NCBI GenBank assembly: GCA_013397865.1
Contig: VZTI01001695.1
Coordinates: forward strand, 1,409,678 to 1,473,677
DNA: 64,000 bases
Direction of reading: 5' to 3'
Source of the DNA: Struthidea cinerea
Taxonomy: Eukaryota; Chordata; Aves; Passeriformes; Corcoracidae
Shown one piece after another: positions 1 through 13,300 of this stretch (position 1 is the stretch's first letter; every line of letters starts with the position of its first letter). Both the position numbers and the translations under genes were made by a program. The notes beneath the pieces are model-generated. The model made no database searches. It was not told where the DNA came from and was given only the letters and a program-made list of their open reading frames with translations.

Positions 1-3000
1 CTTCAGATGGCTACAAAGTAGTCCACTAGATCCCTGTTTTGTTTCCTAAACTAGTTTCTAATTGTCTTCAGTTCTAAAAAATATGGTGGTCTAGTGAAAC
101 TCGCCATCGACAGGGGGTGAAGGAACATGTTATCAAAAGTCTATAACTCCTAGGGAAGTCAGCTGTGTTTGAAGATTTAAAATAGACTATGCCTTTAGGT
201 GACTTGTTGCCCAGTTTTGTCCAGCTCTTAAAGTAAAACAAAGTGATTTTTTTTTATCAGTAGACTATGAATCAGGAATACATTCCTGAAGAGGAGTGAA
301 GATACATCATTTACATTTATTGTTTGAATTGCATATTGCAGTTCTAGATCTAGATCTAACCTCCCTAGTCAAAAAACAGAACTGACAGAGGATCTCTTCC
401 AGGGCTGCCTGGGGCCTTTGATCTGCTTCCACTGTAGAGGAAATATTTTGTGCTGGATATTTGCTGCCCTGTATTGGTTCTTGCCTCTGCCATAGGGAGA
501 CCAAAGACAAAACTTTAACTATGTGACATTTCTCAGTCCGTTCATAGACCAGGTCCTCTTTGTGCTGTGACTTGCAGGTGGTTAAAAACAAAGCCAAGAT
601 TCAACCCCAGATTATATAATTGGTAAATAAATAAGAACATAGCAAAGGGAAAAAGCAGTCATAAACAAACATACGGGGCTTTGTTGCAGAGTCTGTAATT
701 CTTGTTTCTATTGCTAGGATCAATGTAGCGCAAGGAAATTCACATTTGTTTTCTCTGTACATGAGTGGTTTTGACACTTCATCTTGCAAATGTGCATATA
801 ACAGCACCTTTATTTAGTGTTAATGTCAAAACCCAGAGCCTTGCAGCATCTGTGGAATGCCCCTAGAGTGCTTAGAAATAAGGCTTAAAGGAAAAATCAT
901 TCTAAATTCTTCTGTTTCTTTCAAGTGGAGCATGGAGCAATCAGACTTGCATGAATCAGATTGATATAGTGCCAGGCAGGAAGAATATCGTGCTTTCAAC
1001 AAATACTCCACTAATATGCGGTGTAAGAAACAACATAATTCTCAAACCTGAGTTGAAACTTTACTTATAAAAAGAGTGAAGAGGCTTTCTGTCTGCATGT
1101 TTTAAGTATGGGTATTATCAGCCATTACAGAGCCCATTTATAATATCGGCCAAAGTCAGAAGACACATTATTCAGTGCATGGAGCTTCTTAAACAGGTAC
1201 AGAATGCAGCCAGCTTTCTACTCATGGATAGTGGCAGCTGAGGGGCTTCCTCTAAAATAAAATAAATAAAAGGTAAACTGTTATGCTAAACTTTTTTTTT
1301 CACTGAAAATTTCATTCTCCTGTTAACTTTTCAAATGCAAAATATAAATAGGGAAATTTTAATTTATAAATGAATAATTTTTCAGCCTCATCAAGGTTTC
1401 CAAATGTTTAGAACAATTTAGAACAATCCTTAAATGTTGTCTGTCTGACACTTTATTTTAACCTCAGTTGTGAAAACAATACTTTCAGCACTTCACTGCT
1501 TTTTTAACTAGCAGAAGGCATACAGCATTCAGAAATTGTAAGAAATCTCATTCCTGAATACCTTCTAAATGTTTCCATCTAGAAACAGAATATAAAAAGA
1601 ACAAGAACTATAAAAATTATTTTATTCATACAAAAAAAAAGAAAAACCTAGAATAATAGCAAGAAAAATCTGTCAAGTTCATCGCTTAAATGAATTGTTT
1701 GCTGTTTAAATGAATGCTTGCTGACTTATGACAATTCAAATTCCCACAGTTTCTTTTCAGCTAGTCTGGTTGTAGAGTTGTAAACAATTCCCTTTAGACA
1801 TCTGTCCAAACTGCAGTTAGGATTGGATAATTGCTTAATGCAATGGCATTTGTTTAAGAGATTCCCATTACTGCAGTGAAGACCATGGGAGAAGTTCTGG
1901 CTGAATTCTCTTCAGAGGTCTGGAATGAGTGCAGACAGGAGAGGCAGCTGTACTGTCTTTTGGAAAGACAATCCTTTCTTCTCCATCTGTTCCACTCCCA
2001 GCCAACTGCACTTGGCCAGGTCGCTATCCTCACTGGGCAGGGAGCACAGATGGCAACCTGTGGATATTCTCCAATTTAGCTGGAACTAGGTGCCCAGATT
2101 TCCTGGGACAGGACATATTTTCCCATGTATTTTTGAGTCCTTCATAATTTTTTCCGTAGCTTTTTTTATAACTGAAAATTGTGGAAGCTCCAGGAGAAGC
2201 AGTGAATATTTCAGCAGACTCAGAACTTTATTCTCCCCTTTTTGGATCAATACTCTTACCCTGCTTTAATCCTAGAAATGATCTTGTACTGGAGATACCC
2301 AAGAGAGACACTGATACGCCCTGAACAATATGGAGTGCCTACTGTGAGAGTTGTCAGCTGGCATCCAAAAGATCCATGAATTTGTACAATCCTCTCCTTA
2401 TAGGGCATAACACTTTATTTATTAATAGAAATCGTTCTAGGGAAAGTGCAGCCTCAGCAATAACCAGTGGTGAACTGAGCTGACTGGAGCAGCTGGAAAC
2501 CATCCAGATTCCTCTCCATTTGTGGGAGCTGCTGCTGGTGAAAAACCTGCACATATTCACTCCCGCCATGGGGTCACATCCTGGAAGTTCTGAGGGCTGC
2601 TATAGAAGGAACTTCAGGGTTATTTGGAGATAAAAGAATCTGTGTGCCTTTGGAAAAAATTCTTGAGGCATGTAAAGGGGAATAAAAGAAGGAGAAACAA
2701 GACCAATTTGTGAAGTTCCATTAAGAATTTTATCATAAGGGCATTGACAGTTTTATTGCTTGATGGAAAACCAGAAAATAATTTCTCAAAAAGTCAATAA
2801 ACTCCATAGATGGTTCCAAAAGGATGGAGTGGTAATCGAAAAGCTGAAATAGAGGACTGTTCAAGCTCTCGGATAGAAGGGAACAAGCTGTTAAAAATCA
2901 AATGGTCTCAGCTGAGTTTTTTATATTACACTATTTTATGAATCTATCCCATTTAATTTTCATAAGATGAAACACTGAAAATTTTTGAAAGGGAAATGTG

Positions 3001-5505
3001 AGACTAAAGTAAAATTTTCTGTAATGCTTCCTCATCGATATTTCAGGAAAATGTTTTAATTAGGTGGGTGAATAGGCAATTAATAAATCCCTGACTAAAC
3101 TAAGTACCAATCAAAGTGATTTCTTGGAGGATTTGTTTAATTTTTTCTGAAGTTAATTTGACACATTCTTCTTGTATTATCAGATTTTAAGTCCAATTAA
3201 TTATTAAGGAAGAGTTGGGAATGTATTTGGTTGCAGAAAGATGTTTTTAAAGCAGTGAACTGTTGCCCCTCCTGAGGGACATGAAGGCCTTGAGATTTTC
3301 TGAAAAGGTTTTGGAAAAGCTTCTAAGATGGCTCAGGCCTTCTATGGGAATAATACAGACAACTAAAAAAGATGAGTCAGGTTATCAAAGAGTTAGAGAA
3401 ACTCTTCTATAGATTATACCATATTTTAAGATTATAGGCTGAAAATTGTTTAGAAACTAAAACAAACACCAAAAAAATCAAAGTAAATGGATTGTGATGC
3501 AGGGGCAGCCTGATTAAAATGAAGGAGCAGCACACTGAAGAACTGGATAAAGCCCTTAAAGCACCTGACAAGAACTAGATAGAGTCAAAAAAAAAAAAAA
3601 ACAAACCCAAACTCAACAAGTTTTAGGTTTCTCTTTCCATGTTTAAAGTTCTTTGCTGTATCTTCAGAGCTGGAGAACTGTAAACTAAAGTGTGATAAAA
3701 ATACAGTCATTAATCTTGTGCAGCATGGAAAGCCTACTTAAGGGGAGACAAGGCATGTCCCAAAACTTGCAAACCAGGTAGACAAAGGAGATAAATTTCC
3801 ATTGTCCTTTAGTGGCCTGCAGTCATGCACAGTGTAATTTCTCACACTTCCACTTCTCCTAAAAAGGGTTGAAAGCTTTTCTGCTTTCATTAATGTAGGG
3901 TGAAATCAAATACAAAACATTAAGAATTTTTCAGGGGACGTAAATATCTTGTCTGTGCAGTTAGTAACTACCTGTACTATTGTGCCTCTTATGTGCCTCT
4001 TATATTTTTTGTCTTGATGTTGTCATTGCTGTTGATATGACTTTGCTTCAGAAGACTCTTCTGATCCTCACACTGGACTTTCCTTGCTGGGGTCCCTCCG
4101 TGGTTGTATGTGGGTAATGGGATAGAGTCCCATCTCAGGGAAGAGGCTAATACCACCTATCACCTTTGTGGCTGCATCCAGCCCTTACTTAGGTGTTGCA
4201 AGATAAATGTAGGTAAGAAGCCAAAGTTAGTGTAATTCTTAACTTCACTGCTTGATGACTTATCTTCAAGTGTGCTATTTTTCTCCTGTATTACTTCAGA
4301 ACTGTGCTATCATTTTAGCTGACACTGAACATCCCAGCACCTAATTTTTAAAATTCTCTGATTATGAAGTCCGCAGAAATCCCACAGAATGAGTGTTGTA
4401 ATAGAATGCATCTGTTTTAGATGTTTCTGACTGGTATGTCAAGTGCTGTCTCGTTTACCTATGTAATTATTATATTACTAGTTTTCGCCTATCAGGAGCC
4501 TGGAAGTCTGCTAATGTAGCTGAATTTTGAAATGTTGCTGTAGCATATCTAACATATCTAAAATTTGAAAAGAAATATTCATCACTCTTATTTTACAGAG
4601 TGTATTTAGTTTCATTATTCAGCTTGTAAAATGGTGGATGATTTCAGGTTATTTACCAAGTCTCTGCTCTCTGATGTTTCTTGTTTTAAAGCAAATGTCA
4701 TGCATGTAAGGTTTAAGGTAGATCACATTAATGACTGATCCATTGAAAACCTTGAGCTTTTACTGTTCAGGCGCAGTACTCCCTGCTATGTTCCACAGCT
4801 TCTGTCAAGCACTGGCCTGCACTGTTATTAGTCCCTGATGAAGGTTAGCACTCGTACCCGTGACGCAGTGCTGTTTGTTACAATGATCCCTGGGACAGAA
4901 AAAAACTGATCAGCAGCATGGAGCAGCCTGCAGGTCTCCACTCTTTCTGAGCATTGGTACGTTCAAGGTTCACAGAGTCAGGTGGAGCTGCAAGGGGCAG
5001 TACTGCTCTGCCAGCCCTGGCTGTCCCTTCCTCTCCTTCCCTGTGGCCAAACACCAGTGGCTCTCTGACCTGATCCAACTACAAATGCATCTCACAGGTA
5101 GATACATGGAGTTTATCTACAACAGCTCAAATCCTAAAGCTGACACAAGGTGCAAGGCATAGCTGGAAGTGAAGAGGAAGGTTGCCAGCTGCAGACTGAG
5201 TGAGAGGTACTCAAGTGGGGGGCTTGTTCTGGAGCTGCACAACTGAGGGCAGGCTGGTTGCAACCACCTGGCTGACAGCCAGCTTTCTCACCTCTGCAGG
5301 ACACTTCTTCATGTAGGGACAAATTCTCGGAGCCTCGGCATGCAGCCTGTTCTCCAGAATGTCATGGCAGGCCCCTGTTTATATGGTGCTTATCAACCAC
5401 AGCAGAAGAATGCCTTGGTTTTCTGGACTAGCTTTGCCCAGAACAGCTAGTTACTGGCTAAGATAAATGGACAAGTTTGTCAAATTGCACCCATACAGTA
5501 ATTCT

Positions 5506-5556
5506 AAAAGGGGAAAGGGGAGGAGGGAGGAGAGAGAGGAAAAAAAAAAAAAAAAG
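5506..5556 (+). repeat. Pure purine tract (51 bases)
   Basis: An unbroken run of A and G: AAAAGGGGAAAGGGGAGGAG, then GGAGGAGAGAGAGGA and an A tract. A second shorter purine run (22 bases, mostly A) lies at 5599-5620. Long homopurine-homopyrimidine runs can form triplex (H-DNA) structures. Confidence 0.9.
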
Positions 5557-6352
5557 CTGCAATCCTCAGGTTTTCCCATAAGTCTGATAGATCAAGCTGA
5601 AGAAAAAAAAAAAAAAAGAATTTGCTTCTCTTACAGCTCTGGGAGTTGCAGTGAGACTTAACCAATTTCTTTTTAGGCACTGGAGGATGCCAATCAGCAT
5701 TTGACAGGATTTCAGAACCACTTCTATGCTGCTCTGCTATGGATTTGCTTCAGCTCTGACTGTGAAGGCTTGTTCTTTCAAGTGCCTCATGTTCCACATT
5801 CCCTCTTCAAGGTCCAGAAAATCAACAATAGGCAGCCATATCTGAAGGCTGCCAGATATGGGCATGACCAAATATGTTTATGAATGAGACTGTAATTTCT
5901 GCCTTGGTGAGTTGAAGTTTGACTGAGCGTTGTTTACGTAGGTTGTGCTGTTCTAATTCAAGACAGAGATTGTTAAGTTTTGAGTGTGCCACTGAAGTTT
6001 GAAAGCAGCAACATTTCAGACACACTCACACATAAATTTGAAGTGAGGCTGCAACTGAGAATGTAAAACAGCAACTTAAACCCCAGGGAAATAAGTGAAA
6101 GAAAGTTCCAAGCCATGATAAATGTAAAAAAGCCAAACATGTTAAGATACAGGTAATAGCAGTTAGATCTTCCAAAAACCTTACTATTCTAATAAAAGAT
6201 GAAGTGCTAGAAGGACTAAAAGTAAAATGTTAATGGACTTTAATAAGCAACTTACTGAGACCAAATACTGCATTAGTTTAATCATTAACAGTATACATTA
6301 GCATGATCTCAGGAGAAGTTTATATTTGATATTTTTAATGGATTTTTGGTTG

Positions 6353-6376
6353 GTTTTTGTTTTTGTTTTTGTTTTT
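6353..6376 (+). repeat. (GTTTTT)4 short tandem repeat
   Basis: Four exact GTTTTT units in tandem. A simple repeat; no further role visible. Confidence 0.85.
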
Positions 6377-9300
6377 ATTCTGATGTTTGCAATGCTTGAA
6401 GTATTGAGCAAAGTATTGCCTACCTCAGTAAAAACCAATACAGAGTGAAATACAAGAGGTTAAGGTCAGCAATACTTTCTGGGTAACATTTGGTAAAACA
6501 GTTTTAAATTTTAGAATGAACTTTTTCATACAGTTTCAGTACCTATGAATGCAAAATGACAAAACATGCCCAACGGAGACTGAAATGAGGCGTGCCAAAT
6601 AAAGGGAGCCCCTTGCTGTCCTACCTAGTGTCTTGGACTACCCATCCATTAAGAAAGGCTAACTCTAATCATGCAGATTTATATTTTTGGGTGATTATAT
6701 GAGATCAGTGGAGTAGAGATGGGTATGTTATCCAGAGCCTCTTTTTATTTTTCAGTGTGTTGTGGTGTTCCAGGGCTAAATCACCAGGTCACCACTCTGG
6801 AGCCACTGGGCAATCTCAAGACTAATTTATTCTTGGAGGCAGAGGCTCAGAGAGGGGGGCCCAGGAAGCAAGTGATGTTGAGACACAGCTACAGTGTGAG
6901 ATTAAATATGAGATGTTGTCTCAAGTTTGATGTCAGAAGGAGTAAGATGTGGTACAATTGAGCAGATATAAGGTAAATCTCATTGAAAAATCAAGAAATT
7001 ATAAAAGAATGTACAGGATGTTCAAAACTAAAGTGTATCAACTTGACTTTCTTCTTTTTCTTGAATGACCCTGGTTTTTTTCTTTGCAAACAGCTCTCAG
7101 GTGCACACCATTCTGAACCCTTTCCCTGCCTCCAGCCTTTCAGTTCACATTTTCTCTAGGACAACTAGGACATAACCTTCCAGATCACTTCGTGTCATTT
7201 TATTGTACTGACACTTGTCCTTCTTTTCTGTTTGCTCAATCCCCTTTCCACTATATGAGTACGTTTCTAATGTCACACTAAATCATGACTGTCTGCCCTT
7301 CTGGGTAGCAGCTGTATCTTTATTTGTTAGTGGGTGACCACTTGTTGAGGCTTAACTGGTACAAAACTCACTCTAAAGGCGGAATGGGTGATGTTTGAAT
7401 AAAATTGTATTAACATGAGTTCATAAAGCCAGTGCAGTCTCCAACGAAAGATTTGAATATAAACCAATTCACCCAGGATCTGCCTCCCTTTTTAACTAAT
7501 TTGCAATAAAAGTTACATTAAGTGTCAGGTTCTGTGATATCCATTTATTTATTTCTAAGCAAATATATTCTGAGAGGCAATTTCCTTCTGTAGCTGGATG
7601 TCTTTGCTTTACCATTTCCTGTTTATTTTCCCACATTTCATTTTCTTGTAAATCTGAAGTTTACAGTTCATGCTATGCGATCAGAACTGGTTACAATACT
7701 TACACAGCATAGTGAGAATAGCTGAAAGTCAAAATGCACTGACAGTAGAACACCTTAGCAAATCCTTGATACTCAATAAAAGCCCGTTTCAAAGCAGTTC
7801 TGTTTTTATAAAATAATTTATTTTTTTAATCAGCTTCTCTGACTTATTTGCTGGGATACCTGTAAGAGTAAGGCCTTTATTTTTCAAACTAACCCTCTGT
7901 TTGGTATTTTTTTTAAATTGCTAAATTAGTTTTTGAGAAGACAATAATGATCATATGGATAGTGCAGAATGTTCCATCCATGTAATGTTAACGTATAAGT
8001 CTTATTTTTAATGGATCTAAGGGGTTTTTTTAAGTATTTTAGATGTGCACAGGTATGTGCCTTTTCAATTAAAAGTCAGAGGCCACTCAGAGCCTTTCAT
8101 GGATGGTGGCAAAATTTAACCTGTTGTGCCTGTTGAACAAGCCACCATTATTCTTCTAACTGTTAATGGAAAAAAGGTGAGTAAGGTCTGATTAGTTTGA
8201 AGATAGGATAGTTATTGAAGCTGAATAGCTGCCTGAGCCAGAAAGAAATACTGCCAGGAAGTGAATGATTCTTTGGAAATTGTTTTGAAATGTTCAACCA
8301 AAATTCATGGAATAGTTGTATTTTTAATTTATTTAAGTTAGCAATAGAAAAAAATGACAGAAAGGAATGATATATGGCAGTATGATTTGTAGTTTAAGGG
8401 GAAAAAAAATCACAATTTCACAGCAAAATAAGCAAAACAGATTCTAATAGGCATGTTAGATTACCAAATTGCCTGTTATGAGCAGCTTATAAGTCTAGCA
8501 GACACATATTTTTACACAGTTTTTGCACAGATTTTTAATGTAGAAGCTAAACTCTTTCAGTTCAGGAAAATATTTTGGAACTCATAGTTTTCAGGTCATT
8601 GCATGATATTCTAAACTGTAACCCCTACTGCCATTCCCTCCATAGTAGCTTCAGAGATAAAATAGCACTTGGTGCAACTGATTCTATGATGTGCCCTACT
8701 CACACGTGTTTATTGAGGCATTACAAAGAGCAGCCATAGCAGCCACTGTACAATGCAGCACACACTGGTTATCATTTCTGAATCCATGTGGCTGCAGCCA
8801 CAAGAATGACCAGTGTCTTCAGTACTCACCATTCTTAATGCGGTTTCTTAGTTTGCTGTATTGTTCTTTTAATAAAGATAATTTTTAAGCAGCAATTCAT
8901 ATAACAAGTTCTCAGCTGGCAGGGCCCCTGAGCCCTGGGATTTCTGGCAGGAAAGCTGGTGACATTGCTTATGGCACCAAACAATCCAGATCATACCCAA
9001 GATAATGTGTAAGAAGAATACTGAGAGAGTTCTTGGAAACTTGCTTCTATTTACTCTTCCTCTTGTCTTTCTCTGCTGTCAGGCTTTCTGTCAGTTAATG
9101 TATGGAATGATAGGGCTAGCTTGTCTGTTCCAAATTAGACCATTCAATTATTTTACTTTATGAAGCTCCCAGCCTATGGATAACTGCAAACTAGGAAAAA
9201 AAGTTTAGCCAATAGTTTGTGAATTTGAAAAAGGCAGCATTTGAATGAAAAGGGAATTGATGCTTGAGCAAGTACCAGTAGGCAAGTGGTACAGAGATTA

Positions 9301-10076
9301 TTTTTGAGGTAATACTACATTTGGGAGTAAAAATTTTCAGTATTTGCTTGTACCAAGTATATGACATCTTCCAAGCTGTGGAGTTCTGCTCCTGCTTCTT
9401 TCTGTTTTGCACACTGTGCCAGGCAAGCAGAAGGAGCCCATAAGCTTTGTAGCACACAATGTTGCTGTAAACAATGACTCCTTTTATAAAAGTTGCCTTT
9501 TGTTTGAAGTATATAGAAACAAAGCCAATTGCAAGGTCATTACAACCTGAAGGAAAATCATGCTGGGTTGGGATTCTAGGGTATTACATGACTGTCACGA
9601 GGTTGGAAGTAGGTGTACTGGGGTTGTGTGGCAGAAACACTGCCAAAGGAGCCCCAGGAATTCCCTTGAGGTTTCCTGGGAATTCATGGGGACATAAATT
9701 GTTATCATGATGTGTTCTCCTGCTACATGAAGTACCAATATCACGAGCCATCTGTTTCCCTACAGGCAGAAGATGAGTCCAAAGTAGTCTGGGGACTCAG
9801 AGTTGTCAGATAAGGCAGCAGAGTTTTCTGGTTTGGCTGGATCAAGAATTCAAGTCCACATCCTTTCTATGTGCTCTGGAAGGTCCAGCAATAGGGAGTG
9901 ACTCCGAGTTTTGAATCAGCAGCTTGAGTTTGTACTCATACACTTAAGTGCATATGTTTGTCACCCAGTTTTTGAAATGATGGCACAGGGCTTTATTTCC
10001 TCAGGAAACAGGAGCGCATCAGCAGCAGGTCTGCTGGTCCATGTATCATAATTACATAAGGGGAGGTTCTCATTTA

Positions 10077-10320
10077 GGACAAGAGGACACACTCTTTAGC
10101 TGTGCCAGGGAAAGTTTAGATTGGACATTAGGAAGAAGTTCTTCACAGAAAGGATGATTGGGCATTGGAATAGACTGCCCAGGGAGGTGGTGGAGGTGTT
10201 TAAGAAAAGACTGGACATGGGACTGAGTGCCATGGTCTAGTTGACAAGATGGTGTTTGATCATAGGTTGGACCTGGATGATCTCCAAGGTCTTTTCCAGC
10301 CTAGCTGATTCCATGATTTC
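10077..10320 (+). mobile_element. CR1 LINE fragment (3' end)
   Basis: Recognised from diagnostic CR1 3'-end segments in order: GGACAAGAGGA, GTGCCAGGGAAAGTTTAGAT, a stretch reading TTAGGAAGAAGTTCTTCACA, GACTGCCCAGGGAGGTGGTGGAGG, GTTGGACCTGGATGATCTCC and AAGGTCTTTTCCAGCC, ending in GATTCCATGATTTC, a decayed form of the CR1 terminal 8-bp repeat. The element is in the same orientation as CHRM3, 5'-truncated, and lacks about 14 bases found in the usual consensus before GAGGTGTTTAAG. CR1 is the dominant retroposon of birds, so this supports an avian source. Confidence 0.9.
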
Positions 10321-13300
10321 TGTTTTCCTGAAATGACTGCCATGAATTCGTAGGACTGGCTTATATTAAACAGTAGGTAATGATCAAGGGTAAGGGGGAA
10401 AAAAAGAGTAAACTTGAATAAATAGGAATGAGATAAATGAGTTAAATTGGAAAAGCAGCAAGAAATAATGTGCCTTGTAAAAATTACTAAAATGATCCAT
10501 GGAGAGTGATATTGTTGAAGAGCTATTGTAATTACGTAAAATTGTCAGCAAATCCAGGGAGCTATCACATGTTTTATCAAACTGGTTAATTTGCTTTGTC
10601 ATTTTTAACATCTTCATCCTACACAGTCCATACAGGCATGCAATAATGCATGTTTCCTTCATATGGCAAAGATTTTTTCCTTTGCATTTAGACCAACCAT
10701 TATAATCCATCTCCTTCATTGTCAAAAGACTACTGATAATTAAGAAATAATTAAAAGCTTGCACAAGAAACATTCATCCTTCATTTTGTGAAAAGATTAA
10801 ATTCCTGTTAAAGTTTTTCATTCTCTTTTCGATTAGAACTGCCTGTCCCAGCAAGGGCTTGTGAAATCATTTCAGTACAATCAACACTCAACTTTCGGCC
10901 AAGTGTCAGACTGAGAAATATTTGAATGCTATAACTGTTTATCAGAAATCAGTATTCTGAGCTTTGGTTTCTCTCAGACTTTTTGATCCTTGACCTCCAC
11001 TACTTATTTATGTATATCTTTATTTGCTGTCAATCAAGTTTGTTATTAAGTTTACAGTAAATTAAAGCCACAATGTATGACTCTTTTGTCTAGCAAGGAC
11101 GGAATATATACTGAGACTAGCACTGTATAGAAAATACAGCGTGTAATTGTAAGTACACTTTTGTATGTACAAATCAGGAAAGAATCCTTAATGAAAGGTT
11201 TCCTCAAAGCAACTCAGACTTTTGATCTTTGAAGAGCTGGAAAGGAGAATTATGTGCTGAACTCCATATTAAAAGATCTGTTATTAACGTTCCAGTATCA
11301 AAAGCTCTGCAAAAATAGGAAGTGTCAAAACTGAGGTGACTTGTGCATGTTGATACAAAGCCTTGATGCTGGATGACCTCACTGCAAAGAGCAGCTTCAG
11401 GAAAGGTGGCAAGAATATTCCTTAGAACTGTTAAAGCCTTTCTCACCTCTTCTGCTCTCACTCCCTTTTTTCTTCCCTAGCCCCACCATCCAGCATGCCC
11501 TCTCTACATTGCTTCTTTTTCTGCTTTAATTTTTCAATTTGTTTTGAAAGACAACAAAAATTTCCTGTCACGGTAATGTTTCAAGAGCTGTAGAGGAGCA
11601 GTCAGCTCTGACTGGCAGTGCTCTTGCAATCTGCTGTGCAGTCTGCCAGGGTCATGCTGTAGCGCACCCACTTCCAAACTTCAGGATCATTCCATTTTCC
11701 TACATAGTGCTTCAGCCAAGCAGAGAAAGAAACTCTCTCTTTTTTCATATTCTCCTCCTCCTTTGTCAATTTAAGAAGGACAATTCAGAAAATAAGCATT
11801 ACTTATTACAGGAGCTTTGTAGCATTTGCATGTGAACCACATCATCTAAGCATTGAAGCAAAACTAGCACTGTGTGGATACAATTTTTTTAGAAGCAGAA
11901 TCTGGCTGCTATTTAGGTATTTCAAAAGCAGCTGAACTCTGCCCAAACTTAGAATTTATTCTGAGTGTGCCGACCATGAAAACCTGGCAACATAGTTAAA
12001 ACTGAGATCAATGCGTCAGAGATAGCAGATTTGCTTCTAGAGTCACCAGACAGATCCCACAATATCACAGATTTGGGTTTCATTTGCTATCATCAGATAG
12101 TGCAGTGCTTCCAGAGTGCTCATAAACTTCCCAGTCCCTTGGGCAGGAGGCTCTGGGGAAGAGAAGGGCAGGAAAAGAAGCAAGGCAGCAGCAGTGGAGG
12201 AGTGGTGCCTGCAGATCTCCTCCTGATTCATTCCAAAGAAAATATTTACATGTCTAACCTACAAGTGTGAATTCTTAGACATCATATGGGAATCTGATAA
12301 ATAAGGATTAGGAGGCAGGAATCTCTGCATCACAGTGAAATACTTCAGAGTCATCCAAAAGGGTGGTTTTGGATGTCTTTGAAGCACAGAACCCATATTT
12401 GCATTAGAAAGTGAAAGTCTCTTGCTTCCAGGAGCAGTGTTTGTACTGAACACTCCAGTGCCATTACCAGAAGAGACAAGAGTTGTGTATGTTATGCCAG
12501 GAAACTTCTTTGGTAATTTAATGGCCATTAATATATATCAGTACAACTTTTAAGTATGTTGTAATGTCTCTTTTTGTGACCAGAAGCACTATTGCCTAGG
12601 GTTTGGAAAATGAAATTAGTGTTCTTTGTGTGGCAGACTCTTTGTGTGTAGCTTTTGCATTTAATAAAAGGAAATTATATAAAAGTCCAGGCTGTCATTC
12701 CCAATTTTGTACATGACCCTTATGAAAATAAGGAAAAAACCCACCAATTTTTCTATTGCGTTTCCAAGGAGAATTCATAACTCAAAGGAAAAATATAATT
12801 ATTCCTGGAATAAGCCAGTGCAAATAACCGTAGGACCTTTCTTTATTTGAACAACACTCCACCAAGTTTCTTTACAAACCTCAATTACAGTTGCTATACT
12901 CAATCTTGTTTGCTCTGCCAACCTGTAGAAATAGCTGTCACAGTTTGTGTTATGAATGCTACACTATGAAAGGGTCTGTGTATCCACAAAAATACCCGAC
13001 ATACACTGCCTAGTTCTCTCTGCAGACAGAAGAGGGAAATGTTAATGCCAGTCAGTTCTTCTTTATCACCAGAGCTGGGAGTGGATAGTTTTAGAAATGA
13101 AAGGAAGTTGCACAGTCCAAGTCCTTATTCCTGGTTGTTGGCTATAGTCAGCAGTCATGTACTTGTCTTATGTTACTCCATGGTGATTGGATGACTTAGA
13201 GAAATTTGAAAAGAAATGCTGTATTGTTTCAAAATATATGTTTTGGAAAATGTTTGCATAAGTATATGATAAAAATATATTCACCTCCAAATGGAGCTTT

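Larger units (their letters stand above)
1..10076. other. Noncoding, AT-rich; no gene recognised
   Basis: No reading frame here resembles a known protein; all are under about 100 residues and have no recognisable domain. Probably intronic or intergenic sequence upstream of the CHRM3 coding exon. Besides the repeats listed separately, it holds an A tract at 3587-3601, an 11-base tandem duplication near 1407-1427 (TTTAGAACAAT), and a 12-base tandem duplication near 3982-4005. Confidence 0.7.

Noticed and set aside
5821..5870. 9-bp-arm hairpin CCATATCTG ... CAGATATGG at 5836-5861
   Set aside because: Short arms of this size are expected by chance in a 64-kb window; no flanking feature supports a function.
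8788..8801. Perfect 14-bp palindrome GTGGCTGCAGCCAC
   Set aside because: Too short to distinguish from chance and with no associated feature.
10384..10773. 129-codon minus-strand reading frame just after the CR1 fragment
   Set aside because: Low-complexity F/L/S/N-rich composition typical of AT-rich noncoding DNA, with no motif; it is not the CR1 reverse transcriptase and is beyond the element's 3' end.
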